Positions 45,718-57,839 are shown, counted from the first letter of the stretch. The stretch is 64,000 nucleotides of DNA from Ctenosaura bakeri (GCA_948474755.1 CAOLHI010002553.1:124001-188000); one strand, 5' to 3'. The notes: a model not told the origin generated them from the sequence alone. Made by a program: numbers and translations.

Positions 45718-46290
45718 CCAAGATTCAAGTCAAATGTCAACCTTCAAGGTTCAAGTTGAGTCTCAAGTCCTTGCAAGATGCTTTCAAATCAAGTCTCATG
45801 TCTGGGAGCTAACTTTTTACCCCAACCTATATTCCAGAATTTCTGGAGAGAGTCAAATGAAGACAGTTTTGATAATTTAAGTAGAGTCGGTTCTCCACAT
45901 TTGCGAGTTTGCCATCTGCAGCTTTTGAAATGGGGAACAGGATCTATTTTATTCCCTCCTGACGCTGGAGGCTTTTGTGGCCTAAAAGATTCTGAAGCTT
46001 TGGAAGTAGAAAACAATATCCTACTTACTTTCCATTTCTGAAGCTGGAGGCTTTTTTGGAAGTGGGGAATAGGATCCTTCTTACTTCCTATTACAGAAGC
46101 TTCAGAAGCTTTAGAAGGAAGGATCTTTCCTCCTCAAGCTCATTGCCTAACCCACTTGCTGTTCTCCTCCAAGAAATGTGCCCAGACTTTGAGCCTAAGA
46201 CAGGTGTCATGTGGCCAGTATGCAAAAAGAGATGAAAGTGTTGTTCAAAGTCATAAGATTTCTGGATGAATGTGCTTGGATTCCTGCCAT
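45718..46290 (-). mobile_element. ACTTGA-rich dispersed repeat, copy 2 (inverted)
   Basis: This is the reverse complement of the core of copy 1. Aligned chance translations make it obvious: LGANF, IFQNFW, ESN and NLSR occur in both in the same order. The left-hand array of copy 1 is missing. It abuts the L1 fragment at about 45715. Confidence 0.75.
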
Positions 46291-46369
46291 TTCACAGATC
46301 CTCAGTCTCCCTCCAGCCTCGCATCTCATATACAATACAAATAGTAAATGAACAAGACAAAGGCTTTTC

Positions 46370-46475
46370 TGGATAGTTACTGTATTCCAACATCCTAAAA
46401 AAAAAAAAAAATTAAATACCGAATACTTCTGGTCCCCAGCATTTCAGACAAGAGATGCTCAATCTGTATTTCTAT
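46370..46475 (-). mobile_element. Short remnant of an amniote DNA-transposon-like repeat
   Basis: Minus-strand reading gives GATTGAGCATCTCTTGTCTG, AAATGCTGGGGACCAGAAGT and GGAATACAGT. I recall this as a pogo/Tigger-type repeat widespread in amniotes; the class is from memory. The A-run at about 46398-46411 interrupts it. Confidence 0.35.
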
Positions 46476-47785
46476 TTATTGATTGGTAAAGAGCTACTAT
46501 CCTCACAGCCTTTTGTTTGGCCATGGATAATTTTAGCCATTCTCAGTTACATAAGTGTTCCCTTTAGCTTGTAACTTTAGAATCAACCTCAGGTCAAGCT
46601 GCACAGCATCTTCCTGGAGGCTAATACATATATATATTTGAGAGTGATTTTCTTATCTAGATTTGTTTAAGGATCACTTGGAACACAGCACAATGTATTT
46701 GCTCCCCTTTGCTTGACTGTGCTCTACTCATAGGCAGTGCATTTTTTAAAAAAGTCTCTGATTTTTGAATGCACATAAGTAAACTTGGGTTACATTCTTG
46801 CAGTGAGCCACCGTTGCTGTAATTTTATATAAGGTGCCTGTAGCAAATTTGGTCCCCTCTTCCAGCTCACGCAAAGTGTACCTTATTTTGATCCTCCAGT
46901 ATTTGGGTCTTGAACACCTTTGACCTGTTCTCCCAATAGGCAAAATCTTCATATCATGTGCGAGATCAGAGAGGTATTTGGAACTTGAATACCTTTAGAA
47001 AGTCTCCATATCATATCTGAGATCAGAGAGATGACAAGAAACATATTGCCATACCATTTTGCATGGCTTCTTCCCAAACAGAAATGTGTGAAACCCCACT
47101 GAAATTGTTAAGTGTCACATAAGTCAACTTGCTTTAGAATTCGTAGAGATATTTCACCTATGTTTAGTAGCAGGACCCTTCAAATATAACCTTTAATTTC
47201 ATTTACAGAAGATTCATTGGCTATTCTAATTTATATCCTGTGAACTGGGGTGACACTTTTCTTTCTGGCCAGTTTTTTTTTTCCCCTTCACATGACAGGA
47301 CTACCCACTTATGGCAGTGATGTCATTGATAGTGGCAAGTTCATCTTATCAGCTTCCAAAGTTAGAGCCTATTTTCTGATTTCTCCACAATGTGATCAAA
47401 CAAAAACAAAACAAAACAAAACACAGGAATTGATAGAGGAGATGTGAAAGTGTATGGATGTACAGATGTACCCTCTTGTTTTTATGTTTTTTCTCATGGC
47501 TTTCTACTGTAAATTTGTAAGGTGTGATATTTGTTTTATGTTATTAAAGATGAACAAAAAAAAATTAAAAAAACAAAAACAAAAAAACCCAACCCACCTT
47601 GTATTGCTCATGTGGATGTTTTATTGTTCTGTTTCTCAGAAGCCACCTTGCTATTCCTGTTCCCTGGAATAGTTAGAGATCATACTTCTCCAACAATGCA
47701 GTTTGGTTTCCTTCAGACATAAATCTTTCCACCCTCTGTCCTGGCTCCAGCTTTCTCTAAGTACCAGCTTCCTATGTAAACTGAA
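46476..47785. other. Unrecognised stretch
   Basis: It holds a partial tandem duplication at 46950-47032 (two CATATCAT-GAGATCAGAGAG blocks) and an (AAAAC)n tract at 47399-47422. A 68-codon minus-strand frame at 46746-46952 has no similarity that I know. Confidence 0.4.
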
Positions 47786-47794
47786 GTTCTCCTT

Positions 47795-48020
47795 TAGATC
47801 TGCATAGCACAGTTATAGCAGGTTGATGGCACCTCAAATCTTCTGATTCTGTCTAACAGTAGCCTGGAGTTTGTAGTTTGGTGGCATAATTAGAAAACAT
47901 TGTACATGGGTACTAGAGCAGAGAATTTTTAAGCACCTCATGAAACCACGGAACCCAGGACTCCATGAGATGGAACCATGGCAGTTAAAGTGTCATCAAA
48001 GTGCTGTAATTGGATAGTAT
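47795..48020. mobile_element. hAT-like MITE remnant
   Basis: The segment has TGGAGTTTGTAGTTT, CCACGGAACCCAGGACTCCA and ACCATGGCAGTTAAAGTGTC, similar to a lizard non-autonomous family that I recall as hAT-derived. The ends are decayed and no 8-bp duplication can be shown. Confidence 0.4.
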
Positions 48021-49265
48021 GGATACTTACTCTGTGTATCCATGTTCTCTGTCTTAAAGACAGGTCCTGTATTTTGCCTGCCCAATAGACCACATCTGAG
48101 AGCATGCCAGTGCTAAGAAGAACTCCTGTAAGTTCTAAGATTTCTTTTCCCCCAGGAAATAAGTACGTTTCTCCTTGGACTTCACTTACAGATTTTTAAG
48201 AGTGAATGAGAAAAAGAGAGAGAGAGAGAATGCCAGTGTCCTATTTCTGTAGGGAAGTGTAGGAAAACAACACTGAATCACTGCCTGGACTTGTCAAGCC
48301 AGTTGTTTTGTTCCACACAATCAAAACTAAGCTAAAGGGAGTCATTGCTTGGAGGCACAGAGCTACTCAGAACAATCCACCCAAGCTGATACCTTCAGCC
48401 GGCTGAGAGAGAATTTCGGGAGAAACACCAGAAGCAATGCTGTCAGTAACTGTCCCTCATGGATGAGTCTCTTCCCCCGCTTATCCTCCCCTCCTGACAG
48501 CAGTTTGAAGGACACACAGCCTGTCCCTGTTTATGGTTTCTAACCTTCACCGCAGCACTCACTTCATTTTCACATCAATGTCTATATGAGAACTACAGAC
48601 ATCTTGTCCTTCACCGCATTTTTCCTGCTGCGCAGGGGCCTTCATGTGGAATTCTCTTCACACAGGACCTGAGCAAATAGAGATGAGTTTAGATCAGAAC
48701 TAGCTTCTTGTATTTCCACAGCACTCAGCCTGTAGGATAAGTCTTGAGGCAAATAAAGTCCTCAGCTTGAGTCTGAAACCCTGTGTATGTTTTCTCAGTT
48801 CAGCATTCACCCTGTACATTCATTAAATCCCCGTGGCTGTGACAACCCAACAAGCTGCTTCATACTGCAGACTCAGAATAATTGTTCAGCTTCTATTGCA
48901 ATTTGTTCTTTCAAAATTATGCTTTTACAATTGCGACCATATAAAAATTGTGCTTCTATTGTAATGGGACCACTTTAATCTTTCGGCGTTTCTATTTTTG
49001 AAATCACAAATACAGTATTAGGGAGGGACTAGGATTCGTAATGTCTTTTTCTTTTGAGAGACCATGTGAGTCAATTAGCTACAAAACATTCAAAATGGCA
49101 TAGTTTAGTTTACATGCCAGATTAAAACCTCAAGTCAGTTAAAGATGGACAAACAAAAACAACTAGCCATTTCACTTTGTTTTTGAGATTATGCGTTACT
49201 TGACATTTTAAAGTATTAAACACAAAATGTGGCTTGCAGTATCTATAAATATTTCTGGCCCACTC
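48021..49265. other. Unrecognised stretch
   Basis: A short GA tract lies at 48212-48230. The part 49030-49300 is AT-rich, not obviously repetitive, and carries an X-box-like site. Confidence 0.42.
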
Positions 49266-49266
49266 T

Positions 49267-49280
49267 GTTTCCATGGCAAC
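49267..49280. promoter_or_regulatory. RFX X-box-like palindrome
   Basis: GTTTCCATGGCAAC is close to the palindromic binding site of RFX-family factors; the right half GGCAAC fits exactly and the left half differs by one base from the strict form. No gene is nearby in the window, so any enhancer role is an inference. Confidence 0.35.
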
Positions 49281-49310
49281 AGTTCTAATTTATGCAGAGA
49301 CCTTTGCAAT

Positions 49311-49356
49311 TAAAAAAAAGAGAGAGAGAGAGAGAGATTGAGAGAGAGAGAGAGAA
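49311..49356. repeat. (AG)n microsatellite
   Basis: Two AG runs are split by ATTG and followed by an A-run. Confidence 0.94.
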
Positions 49357-49780
49357 AAAATAAGGGGGAAAACAGCTTTATCTGTGATGAAATTGTGCTT
49401 GTCTTTTTTCAGGGATCTTTTTATAGAAATGAAAGGTATCAGAAAATAACTTGGGTCTTGAAAATAATAGACAGTGATTCAAGGAGCTGTGTTTTAAAAT
49501 GTGGGAAAGACATTAGAAGCAAATAGAGAGTCTGTTTGTACACTCAGGATATATTTGCTAGCACAAAGTTAAATAACATCATATTTTGTGGTTGCACCAT
49601 CCCCATTCTATCAATACAGACAACCCAAATAACCCCAGCTAAACTTCACACTGGTAATAGTTTGTGTTATTGCCTCTTAGAAAAACTACAGTTCACAGTA
49701 GAGCTTGGAAAACTATTCCTGGTATCTTGCAGCTGGTGGCCATGATAGATGTAGTCAAAAAAATTAATCCTTCCATGGAT

Positions 49781-49818
49781 GGAAGGGAAGGAAGGAAGGA
49801 AGGAAGGAAGGAAGGAAG
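49781..49818. repeat. (GGAA)n microsatellite
   Basis: About nine GGAA units, the first interrupted. Confidence 0.95.
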
Positions 49819-52800
49819 ATTTCCCCAGCTCTAATTCTCTGGAACTACTAGAGCTTCTAGAATATTACCACTGTACCAAATCTCTCTCCCCTACTTTTTT
49901 CTATTCCCACACTGCAGCTTGTGCCTTAGGATGGTTAGAGTTGATGGGCATAAAGTCTTTGGGGGTGGGATGGAGGTGGGGTTCTATGGAATGGGGTGCA
50001 GTGGATATCAGAAAAATACTGGATTCCAAGTCTTATTCAAAAGAGATAGCACAGCTCATATATTTCCATACAAAGTTCAAGCAATTAAGCTTTTCCAAAA
50101 CTCTGCAACTTAAGTCTGCAAATAAGTGGAGGGAAGGATGGAAGCTACACATAAGAACACTCTTTTACGGATCCAGTGTTGAAGGGAAGGGAAGTGAAAG
50201 GAACCCCCACAAGTGCAAAATATATAGACTAAAACATGTTTTACTGTAACAGCTCTTCATGGCAAGTGTATGAGTTACATCCTGGCACTGGATGACCTGC
50301 TTGATGTCTGATGTAACTCTACTCCAAGAGTCCCTGCTGAGAAGAAACTGTGCAGAAGTGGGAGTCACATTAGCAAGCCTTGATGACCCCAGCCCAGGTT
50401 CACCCCCAAGATCTCTTCAGTTGTTCCCCAAAATGAGTAAACAGGCACACAGGGTATGTTCTCCCAACACCAACACACACATACAAAGGATCTGTCATGG
50501 ACTAGAAGTCAGCTTCCCTAGGTGAACAGCAGCCTTGAAGGAGGACACCCAAAAGCAAGTGCACCAGGAGCTCATTAGGCTAGGATGACAGCTAGCTGAC
50601 TCCAGCCTTCTTCAGAGAGTTGAAAGAACAAGGCAGTAGCTCAATGCCAGAAACAACTTATGTGTTGCTGGCCCTTGTCTTGTATTGTCTGGAGTCCCTG
50701 CTCATTGCCTGCCTGGATTTTCTGACCCTGTTGCCCACTGGATTCCTGGACCTTTGGATTGTTTTTGGACAATGAATAGGCAAGCTGTACTGATTGTTAG
50801 TCTCTCTGTTGACTGTGAATGGTCTTCTGCTGACCCTGCATTCTGTTGCCTGACACAGCCAGCCAGCATCTGTAGCAGGATCCAACTCAGTAACAAAAAG
50901 CATGCTCCAGAACTGTGACAAGAAGTTAACAAAATTACAAACCAATCCAGTTAAAACATCACCAATTCTAAAACAGTTCTAAAAGAGAAGGAGAGAGAGT
51001 GTGGAAAGATGAATATAGTTGCCCCACAGTGGCCCACTTCCGATATGCATCCCACCCCCATGGAGCATGAAATTGTACAGAAAGACTTTACATCTGGGCA
51101 ATTCTGCATGGAATTAAAGTTGTATCGGGAGGGGAATGTTTAAAACAAACAAACAGATCACGATCAGAATAGAATGCACAGCAAGTTAGCAAAAACAACA
51201 GTGCAAAGTAAGACTCCTTAGGCCATTGTAAAAGTAAATTAGCAGGCATGTTCTAGATATCCTACAGTTCAGTTCAGCCATCCATGCTTCATGTATTCTA
51301 GAAGCAAATACTTTGTTCTCTAACTCTATCAATTTATTCCAAAGTTAGAGGCAGATTTAATGGGGCAGGGGAATATAATGTGAATATAAACAAACACATG
51401 AATTTATGAAATATCATTAAATTATTTCCTTTAATTGGGGACTTCCATTATACTGAAATCAATTAGTGCATCTAATTTTTCATTGCATTTCTGGGCAGTA
51501 TGAATACTCTAATATATGCATAAAACATACCAAAGAGATCATAAAAACTCATCCAATTATTATGAGAAACCTCTGTGACCTCAGTTTTTCACAGAAAAAT
51601 AAGCATGGGCTGGGATGTCAAAGGCTTTAATTAAAAAAAAAAAAATCTGCATGTCTAATCCCACAAACCCCTGGCTGAGATGGTCTGTGCATAACCTAGA
51701 AGGCATTGAAGCATGTGGAATCTTTAGTTCAGTTCCCAGTGGATACATTATATTCATATTCCAGGCTACAAATTTAGCTCTTGAGGTGAATTTGCCTTTG
51801 CTCACTTTATATGGTTTCCGCATGCATTTCTGCATTTTAGAAAGCCAGAAGCCGGGTTTCATATATCATCTGGAAAACAACCTTATCATTCAACATTTTG
51901 ACCAAGGCTAGCTTTTTGAAATTCAACGAACATGCAAAACTTACAATTCTACTGATATACTAAAATTGCAATCTGGAGCAGAGTGTAGCATGGCAGCTAA
52001 AAAAACCCAACCTGTGAAGGAGGATAGCTGTGCCTCATTCCTTTCTTTTGCCATGAATTCAGTAAATAATCTTCAACAAACCATTATGATTCAGACTTAG
52101 CAGTTCCAACTCCTGACCCACCTTTACAAGTTGTATGTATTGCAGAGATAATGCTTGTAAAGCATATTAATGGAAATATATTATTATTGTCATTGGTTAT
52201 TTTCAACTGATTTCACATCCTTACACTGCTAAGTAATGCTATAATGCAAGCAGCTCAGTGTTATGCCCATTTTATAGATGAGGTACGAAGAAGAAATAGT
52301 GAAAGGCTAATCCTACCAGTCAGCTTTCTCATAGTCTGATTTTTCAACACTGCCTTTGTTATAATTGATTTCTTTGAAAGTTATCTTATATTGTTTTTGT
52401 CCAATATACTCTTTTCAAGAAAAGGAGGTTTATATTTTAGTTTTGGAATAAGGGTAGGACCAGGATCTGAAAATGTTATGAAAATAAATCTTTGCTTATT
52501 TTGTTCTCACATGAAAGAATGAATAATTTCAGAAGTAATCTTCTTGGACAAGATTATATGTGCCTTTCTGGACTTTTAGGAGATTTCTGGACTCTTTTTT
52601 TTTTTTTTTTTTTTGCGAACAACTGATTTGTACAAAAATGTGAGTTTTTTTCTCAGAAAACTGATTTTTGCACAAAATACACAGCTTTCTGTCAGACATT
52701 TTACATGCAAGTAGTGTTTTTGTGCAAATGAATTATTCCCCCCAAAAAGTCCCAAAATGTGAAAAACCTCATGACAGTTTACATTAGGATTCATGCTACT

Positions 52801-52830
52801 AGGAATTAGCCTCCAAGGTGAACATTTCAC
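49819..52830. other. Mostly unrecognised stretch
   Basis: A segment at 50680-50900 rich in CCTG/CTGGA words may be an old LTR-retroelement piece, but I cannot assign it. A T-run lies at 52597-52615. There is no coding signature. Confidence 0.4.
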
Positions 52831-52833
52831 TCA

Positions 52834-53035
52834 GGCCATTTCTGCCCTACATTGTTATAGTGCTATTATTCCACTTCCAACATCCTATGGAACTCTGGAA
52901 TTTACAGTTTAGAGAGAAGCATTTAGAATTCTCAGCCAAAGAGCCTTTTGGCCTCAGAAAACTACAAACCTGAGAATTCCACAGGATGTTGAAAGTGGAA
53001 TAATAGCACTATAACAGTGTAGGGCAGAAATGGCC
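52834..53035. mobile_element. Complete 202-bp fold-back MITE (reference copy)
   Basis: The two halves are inverted copies: GGCCATTTCTGCCCTAC at the left with GTAGGGCAGAAATGGCC at the right, then TTGTTATAGTGCTATTATTC with its complement, and a CAACATCCTATGG segment with CCACAGGATGTTG. The arms extend about 70 bp. Exact TCA flanks are at 52831-52833 and 53036-53038. No coding capacity. A PIF/Harbinger-like origin is inferred from the 3-bp duplication. Confidence 0.92.
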
Positions 53036-53038
53036 TCA

Positions 53039-55384
53039 GTCTTAAATGTAACATAGCTACTAAAGCAGCCTTGAATCATTAGATACCATTATGCTCTAGC
53101 AATGTGGACTGGTAAGAGACACTATAGCACTACTGGCTCATGGTCCTCCAACCACAAGGGTATGAGGTGCATCTCATCCTGCCAGTATGGGATGCAATGC
53201 CCTCCTGTTGAGACTATAAGCTATATGGTATCAAAAGTATGGCATTCACTCTCTTTTCTAAAATTACTTGACTTTCTCTTCCAACAATTAATTCTACCTC
53301 TGGCCATTTTTTAATGCCAAACTGGATTGAGCTACTGTGAATAATTAATTGAGGATATCTGTGTCTTACATGCTGGGCTACACTCTTCCTTTGGACATAA
53401 TTGTTACAGGATTGACTGAAGAAGCCTTTCTCTCTTAATTAGTACAATAGATCTCTCTGGAATCAATTAAAATGTGTAGGTACAATAATTCTGTTACCAA
53501 CAAACTTTATGGAAATTGAAGGCACTATTTAAATAAATATAATCAGCTTTCATTAAGTAATTAAGTCACCAAAGATGCACACCCAGCCAAGAGTAATTTT
53601 GCTGTTTGCTGTGTCACAAAACTGGTAGCAATGCAAGAAAAGCCTTGTTCAGTCAGGCTAAAGGTTGATCTAGTCTACCAACTTGTTTCCAACACTTCAG
53701 GTGCTAACCATTAAGGTTGGTTAGGCTTGCATGCAGAGAAGATACAGTTAGATAGATGTACCTCTACAAATATGACATTCACATACTTCCTCCTTTTGTG
53801 TTTTCCATAACTGTACATGGTTCCATCATTTTTTAAAAATTTAATTTTAAATGGGACAAAATCTGTATAGATTGTTTGCCTTCATTTCCCCAAGTCGAAC
53901 GGCACATGTAGTGGTCAGACTGCTTACTGTCTGACTTGCCCCTATCATTTCTCTTCATCTGGTGCTTAGCGTCAATCAACCACCACCCTCTGGCCTCACT
54001 CTATGGAGACAATCAAAAGCTTACCCTCTCTCACAGCAACATTCGCCATGTGAGTCCAGATAAATATTCAGCTGAAGGATGGACATGAGGGGGGACGGCA
54101 TGGCCACAGAGCAGAAGTCAGGGCAAGCTGCCTTCTATCAGTCAAACACCACATCTCTTCTGGAACAATCTATTTAGATCCCCACATAAGCAGTATATGT
54201 ACCCAGAGCAGAAAGTAGGTACTCCTTTCTGACTGTGTTTCTGCTATTCTCTTCTTTGTCTCTCCCACTTTCTTTTTCTCAACCCAATGTGCTGCTAAAT
54301 GATTTCACCAAAAGTCTACTGATGTCTTGCAGGAGCTTTTGAAATTAGGCCAAGGGCTGCATGGGCCCATGAATTTGGATGTGTGCGGAGGATTTCATCT
54401 AAAAACAGCTAGAATAATTATCTAAATTAGGCAGGATGAATATATTTTCTGTGGGCCTTCGTGCTGAATCAGCAAGCATTATTATGAAGTAGTAAAAGCT
54501 GACAAATGTATGTCCTGGCTAAAATCACATCTCTGCCTCAAGTAATGTTGGGAATATGAGTTGCAGCCCCTTTTAAAACATCTGAATTCCCCTTTCAGAG
54601 AGAAATTGTATTTCTTCACCAGTGCCAGCAGTATGATTAACATAGCCTGTCATGATCCATGGCCAAAACCAGGGGCGGGGAGGCAAAATCACTCACTATC
54701 AATATTTTGCTCCTCTTATCTGCTGTCGAGTTTCATTACCAGCATCTTTCCAAGACCTGTCATTGATACTTGCATGTGAGATGAGCTAAACCGCTAATAA
54801 AGTATAATAACATGTTTATCTTTTGAAACATAAATAAATCTAAGTAGAAAAACAATTTTTTTAAAAAAAAATAGGATGGGAGGATTAATAGATTGCTATC
54901 TGTTTACACAGACAGCATAGCTATTCCAATAAATAAAACAACTTGTGACATAGCAATCAGTCTAGGAGCTTATATAGCTTCCTGGCAAAGGGTACTTGCT
55001 TAAATAACCACCAATGGCTAGTTGATGTCCCTAAGAGGACCTAGGATGACCAGGAATCTGTCTAAAACCAATAAAATAAGGAAAGTTGACAGGGAAGGGG
55101 GATCTGAATCTGGCCAAAAATCAGTTTTTGGAGACGTTCAGTTTTCCAGAAATCTTGCAAGAAGTACTCGTATGGTCCCACTTATTTCCAGCATGAACAA
55201 ATATGATATTAAAAATTAGCAGTGAACCATGGTTTTAGAGCCAGACAAATAGTTTTAGGAATCAACAAATGATTAAAGGCCTGCTTCATTGCTTTAATTC
55301 TGCAATAGAGAAAATACAGGGTGTAGGAAAATGTGTTTTTTCCTATAGAGACTTTAAAAAAAATATTCACAGAGGAGTGATATT
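53039..55384. other. Mostly unrecognised stretch
   Basis: A short trace at 53645-53700 (GTTCAGTCAGGCTAAAGGTT, TGTTTCCAACACT) resembles a common reptile dispersed repeat. No genes seen. Confidence 0.42.
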
Positions 55385-55387
55385 TCA

Positions 55388-55543
55388 GACCATTTCCTGA
55401 AATTTCACAGTTTAGGGAGGTACATTTACAATTCCAGCCAGAGAGCTCTTTGACCTCAGTAAACTACTAACCCCAGAATTCCACAGGATATTTAAAGTGG
55501 AATAATAGCACTATAACAGTGTAGTGCCAGTACAGAAATAAAA
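55388..55543. mobile_element. Decayed fold-back MITE with TCA duplication
   Basis: It begins GACCATTTCCTG and ends GTAGTGCCAGTACAGAAATA plus two or three bases. The interior has CAGTAAACTACTAACC and ATTCCACAGGATATTTAAAG. TCA flanks both sides (55385-55387 and 55544-55546). The left arm has lost its TTATAGTGC block. Confidence 0.82.
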
Positions 55544-55546
55544 TCA

Positions 55547-56657
55547 GTCCCAAGATAGGGGCTGAATAAGGAGCTGAATTTGGGGGGGGGGGTGCTGCAG
55601 TCTTGAAGAAGTCCATGAGTACCCCACATCTAGAGCCCCTCTAGATGTATGTGATAATGATCACATACAGCCTGCAGGCCACACAATTTCAATCCCTGTT
55701 CTCCTACCTGAGAAAGTCTATCAGTCAGGTTCTGGGGGTTTTGCATAGTACTGGTTCCAAGCCCCATATGGCTTGGATCCAGGCTATTTGAAGTAGCTTA
55801 TCTTCCTATTTGAGCATGCCCAAGTTTTTAGATCCCAGAGAATGGCTTTTCTCAGTCTAATCACTGTCTTAAACATGTTTAGCAATGACACAGGAGTAGC
55901 CTTCTCAGTGGCTAATCCCAGGCTGTGGGAGGCTAGATTGGCCTCCTCTCTGCTCTCTTTCATAAACCTTTCTATTTAAAAAGGCAAAAGATTTATACAA
56001 TCTGAAGAGAAAACAGATTACGCACATTAATTTGTTTCAGTTATGTTCCTTACAATATAAGAAATATAGGTAAAGATATTGACGGTTTAAAGGATAGACA
56101 TATAAATGGTAGATTTAATTATAAAAATATTTTTTATAGAACAAAAGATAAACAGTGAGTTTTAGAAAAATCTGTGCTAACATAGTCAAAGGTTGAGGGT
56201 AAGGGGAAGTTATTATTCTTCACTTTTTTCTTTGGTTTTTCTTCCTTTTTAACTTATTTTTTGTTCTCTTTTTATTAATGCAACTTATTTTATTTATTAT
56301 ATATCTGACAGTATAAAAGGACAATATATGTGTTATATAAAACATTACCATAATTATGTTATTAATAAAAAATAATAAAAAACCCTTTTTATTTAGACAG
56401 GACTTTGGCTGTTAACTGGCTGTTACACAAGGGACTTTTAATGCGAGTGCTGATCTCCATTATTATGTTTTAAATGGTATTCAAACTGTTTTAAATTAAT
56501 AATTCTAATAGGACTGCATATTTACTTATTTTTTTAAAAAACTTCTGCACTATGATTTGTTTTAGCTTTATTTTGCTTTAATTTGTGCTGTAAAAACTTT
56601 GAGTTCTACATCTGGAGTAAGGTAAGATATAAACTGAACAAATGAGAAATCAGTGAT
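55547..56657. other. Unrecognised AT-rich stretch
   Basis: A G-run lies at 55583-55592. The very AT-rich part 56210-56560 has no assignable family. Confidence 0.42.
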
Positions 56658-56660
56658 AGA

Positions 56661-57136
56661 GGCCCTTTTCACACGGTTAAAAAAAACGGTGTAGAGCGAC
56701 CTCTGACGGAGGTCATCTACACCGTAACGTGGATTGGGGCGGACTACTTTTGTGTAGTTCCACACCCCAATCTGCACAGGGGCAACTGGAAGTGGCGGCG
56801 CCACGTGCTTTTTGAAAACTGCTTGTCTTGTGGTTTTTTAAAAGCATGGGCGTGCAGCCCCGTGCAGCCCCGTCGCAGTGCCCGGTGTGGATTTGCAGGC
56901 GCACGCAAGTGCGTGCCTGCAGACTGCCTGGGGGGTGGGCTTCTGGCTGGCAAGCTTCTCTAGTTGGCAGAGAGCCTCTGCCAGCTGGAAGCCGCCATTT
57001 TGGATGCCGCAGGACTCCGCAGGACGCCACCACGTGTGGAGCAGCGAACTCGCGCTGCTCCACATTGCAATGGCTCCAGGTAAGCTCCATTTTGGCGTGT
57101 TTTCAGGTGTGGCTTCCTCCGTGTGTGAAAAGGGCC
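56661..57136. mobile_element. GC-rich multi-hairpin DNA transposon (476 bp)
   Basis: The ends GGCCCTTTTCACACGG and CCGTGTGTGAAAAGGGCC are inverted repeats, like those of the 401-bp family. Inside lie at least five separate hairpins: 56686-56725 (ACGGTGTAGA paired with its complement), 56732-56772 (GATTGGGG arm), 56895-56920 (GCAGGC and CACGC arms), 56962-56986 (AGTTGGCAGAG arm) and 57035-57064 (TGTGGAGCAGCG, perfect 12-bp arm, 6-nt loop). Flanks AGA and AGG may be a decayed duplication. There is no transposase. The G+C content is much above that of the neighbours. Confidence 0.85.
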
Positions 57137-57545
57137 AGGGTGGGGCTAATCACTCACCTCCTCCCATGTTTGAGAACCTCTTATAAGGACTAGAGTATCC
57201 CAGAAAATTCTGACTCCTTTCACATATATCTGCTAGTCTTGTCTTTCTTTCTAGGGCAGGCCATTGCAGTTCTTTTTACTAGATTCATAGAGCTACAACT
57301 TGTATTTGTTCAAGTACTGGTGTCTGTGTGGGTGTGTATATTGTTTCCTCTGTGTCCCACCAGGGAGGGCAATGGAAGGAAGAGAAATGGCCTTCTTGCT
57401 CATGGCACTCTAGTTATGGAATGTCCTCTCCTTGGAAGCCAACCTGGCACCAGCATTGGTTTCTATTCAGTGATAAATTGATACTTGGCTTTTTAAAAAA
57501 AAGTCTTTGTGGTGTAATGACTTTACCTAATGCATGCAGGTACAC
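57137..57545. other. Unrecognised stretch
   Basis: Nothing recognised; ordinary composition returns right after the GC-rich element. Confidence 0.45.
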
Positions 57546-57616
57546 AGTTTTACATTATTTTAATTTCAACTTTTAAAATTATACAGTGTTTACTGTGTTT
57601 TAGAGTGTCTGGATTA

Positions 57617-57822
57617 CAGTGGCCCCTCTGTATATCTGACTTTTGGATCACTGAACTAGTGAGTTTTGCAGCCTATGTCTAAATGGTGGTAATGTGGATG
57701 TGGGCACACTGACATGTTTGTGTGCATGTTGCCACCATTAATATGGGATGGAATCATTCACATTTTTTGCCATTCACAGGGGTTCCTGAAACAGAACCCA
57801 CACAGATATGGAGGGTCCACTG
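57617..57822. mobile_element. pogo/mariner-like MITE (206 bp)
   Basis: The ends CAGTGGCCCCTCTGTATATC and GATATGGAGGGTCCACTG are inverted repeats. The flanks are TA on the left and TG on the right, consistent with a TA target. The interior has TTCACAGGGGTTCCTGAAAC, typical of this type. No coding part. Confidence 0.78.
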
Positions 57823-57839
57823 TGTTCCTATTCTTTTTT

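Noticed and set aside
41343..46041. Two frames with shared LGANF...FQNFW...NLSR order, which looked like a small protein family
   Set aside because: They are on opposite strands inside the two inverted copies of a non-coding dispersed repeat; conservation extends outside the frame.
46746..46952. 68-codon basic minus-strand frame
   Set aside because: No recognised family, no splice or promoter context, and length is within chance for this composition.
48349..48543. Ser-rich 64-codon frame in a fairly GC-balanced region
   Set aside because: Starts at a TTG, has no domain signature, and no flanking splice signals that convince.
50680..50920. LTR-retroelement piece suggested by CCTG/CTGGA-rich sequence
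   Set aside because: No TATA/poly(A) pair, termini or coding similarity; left unassigned.
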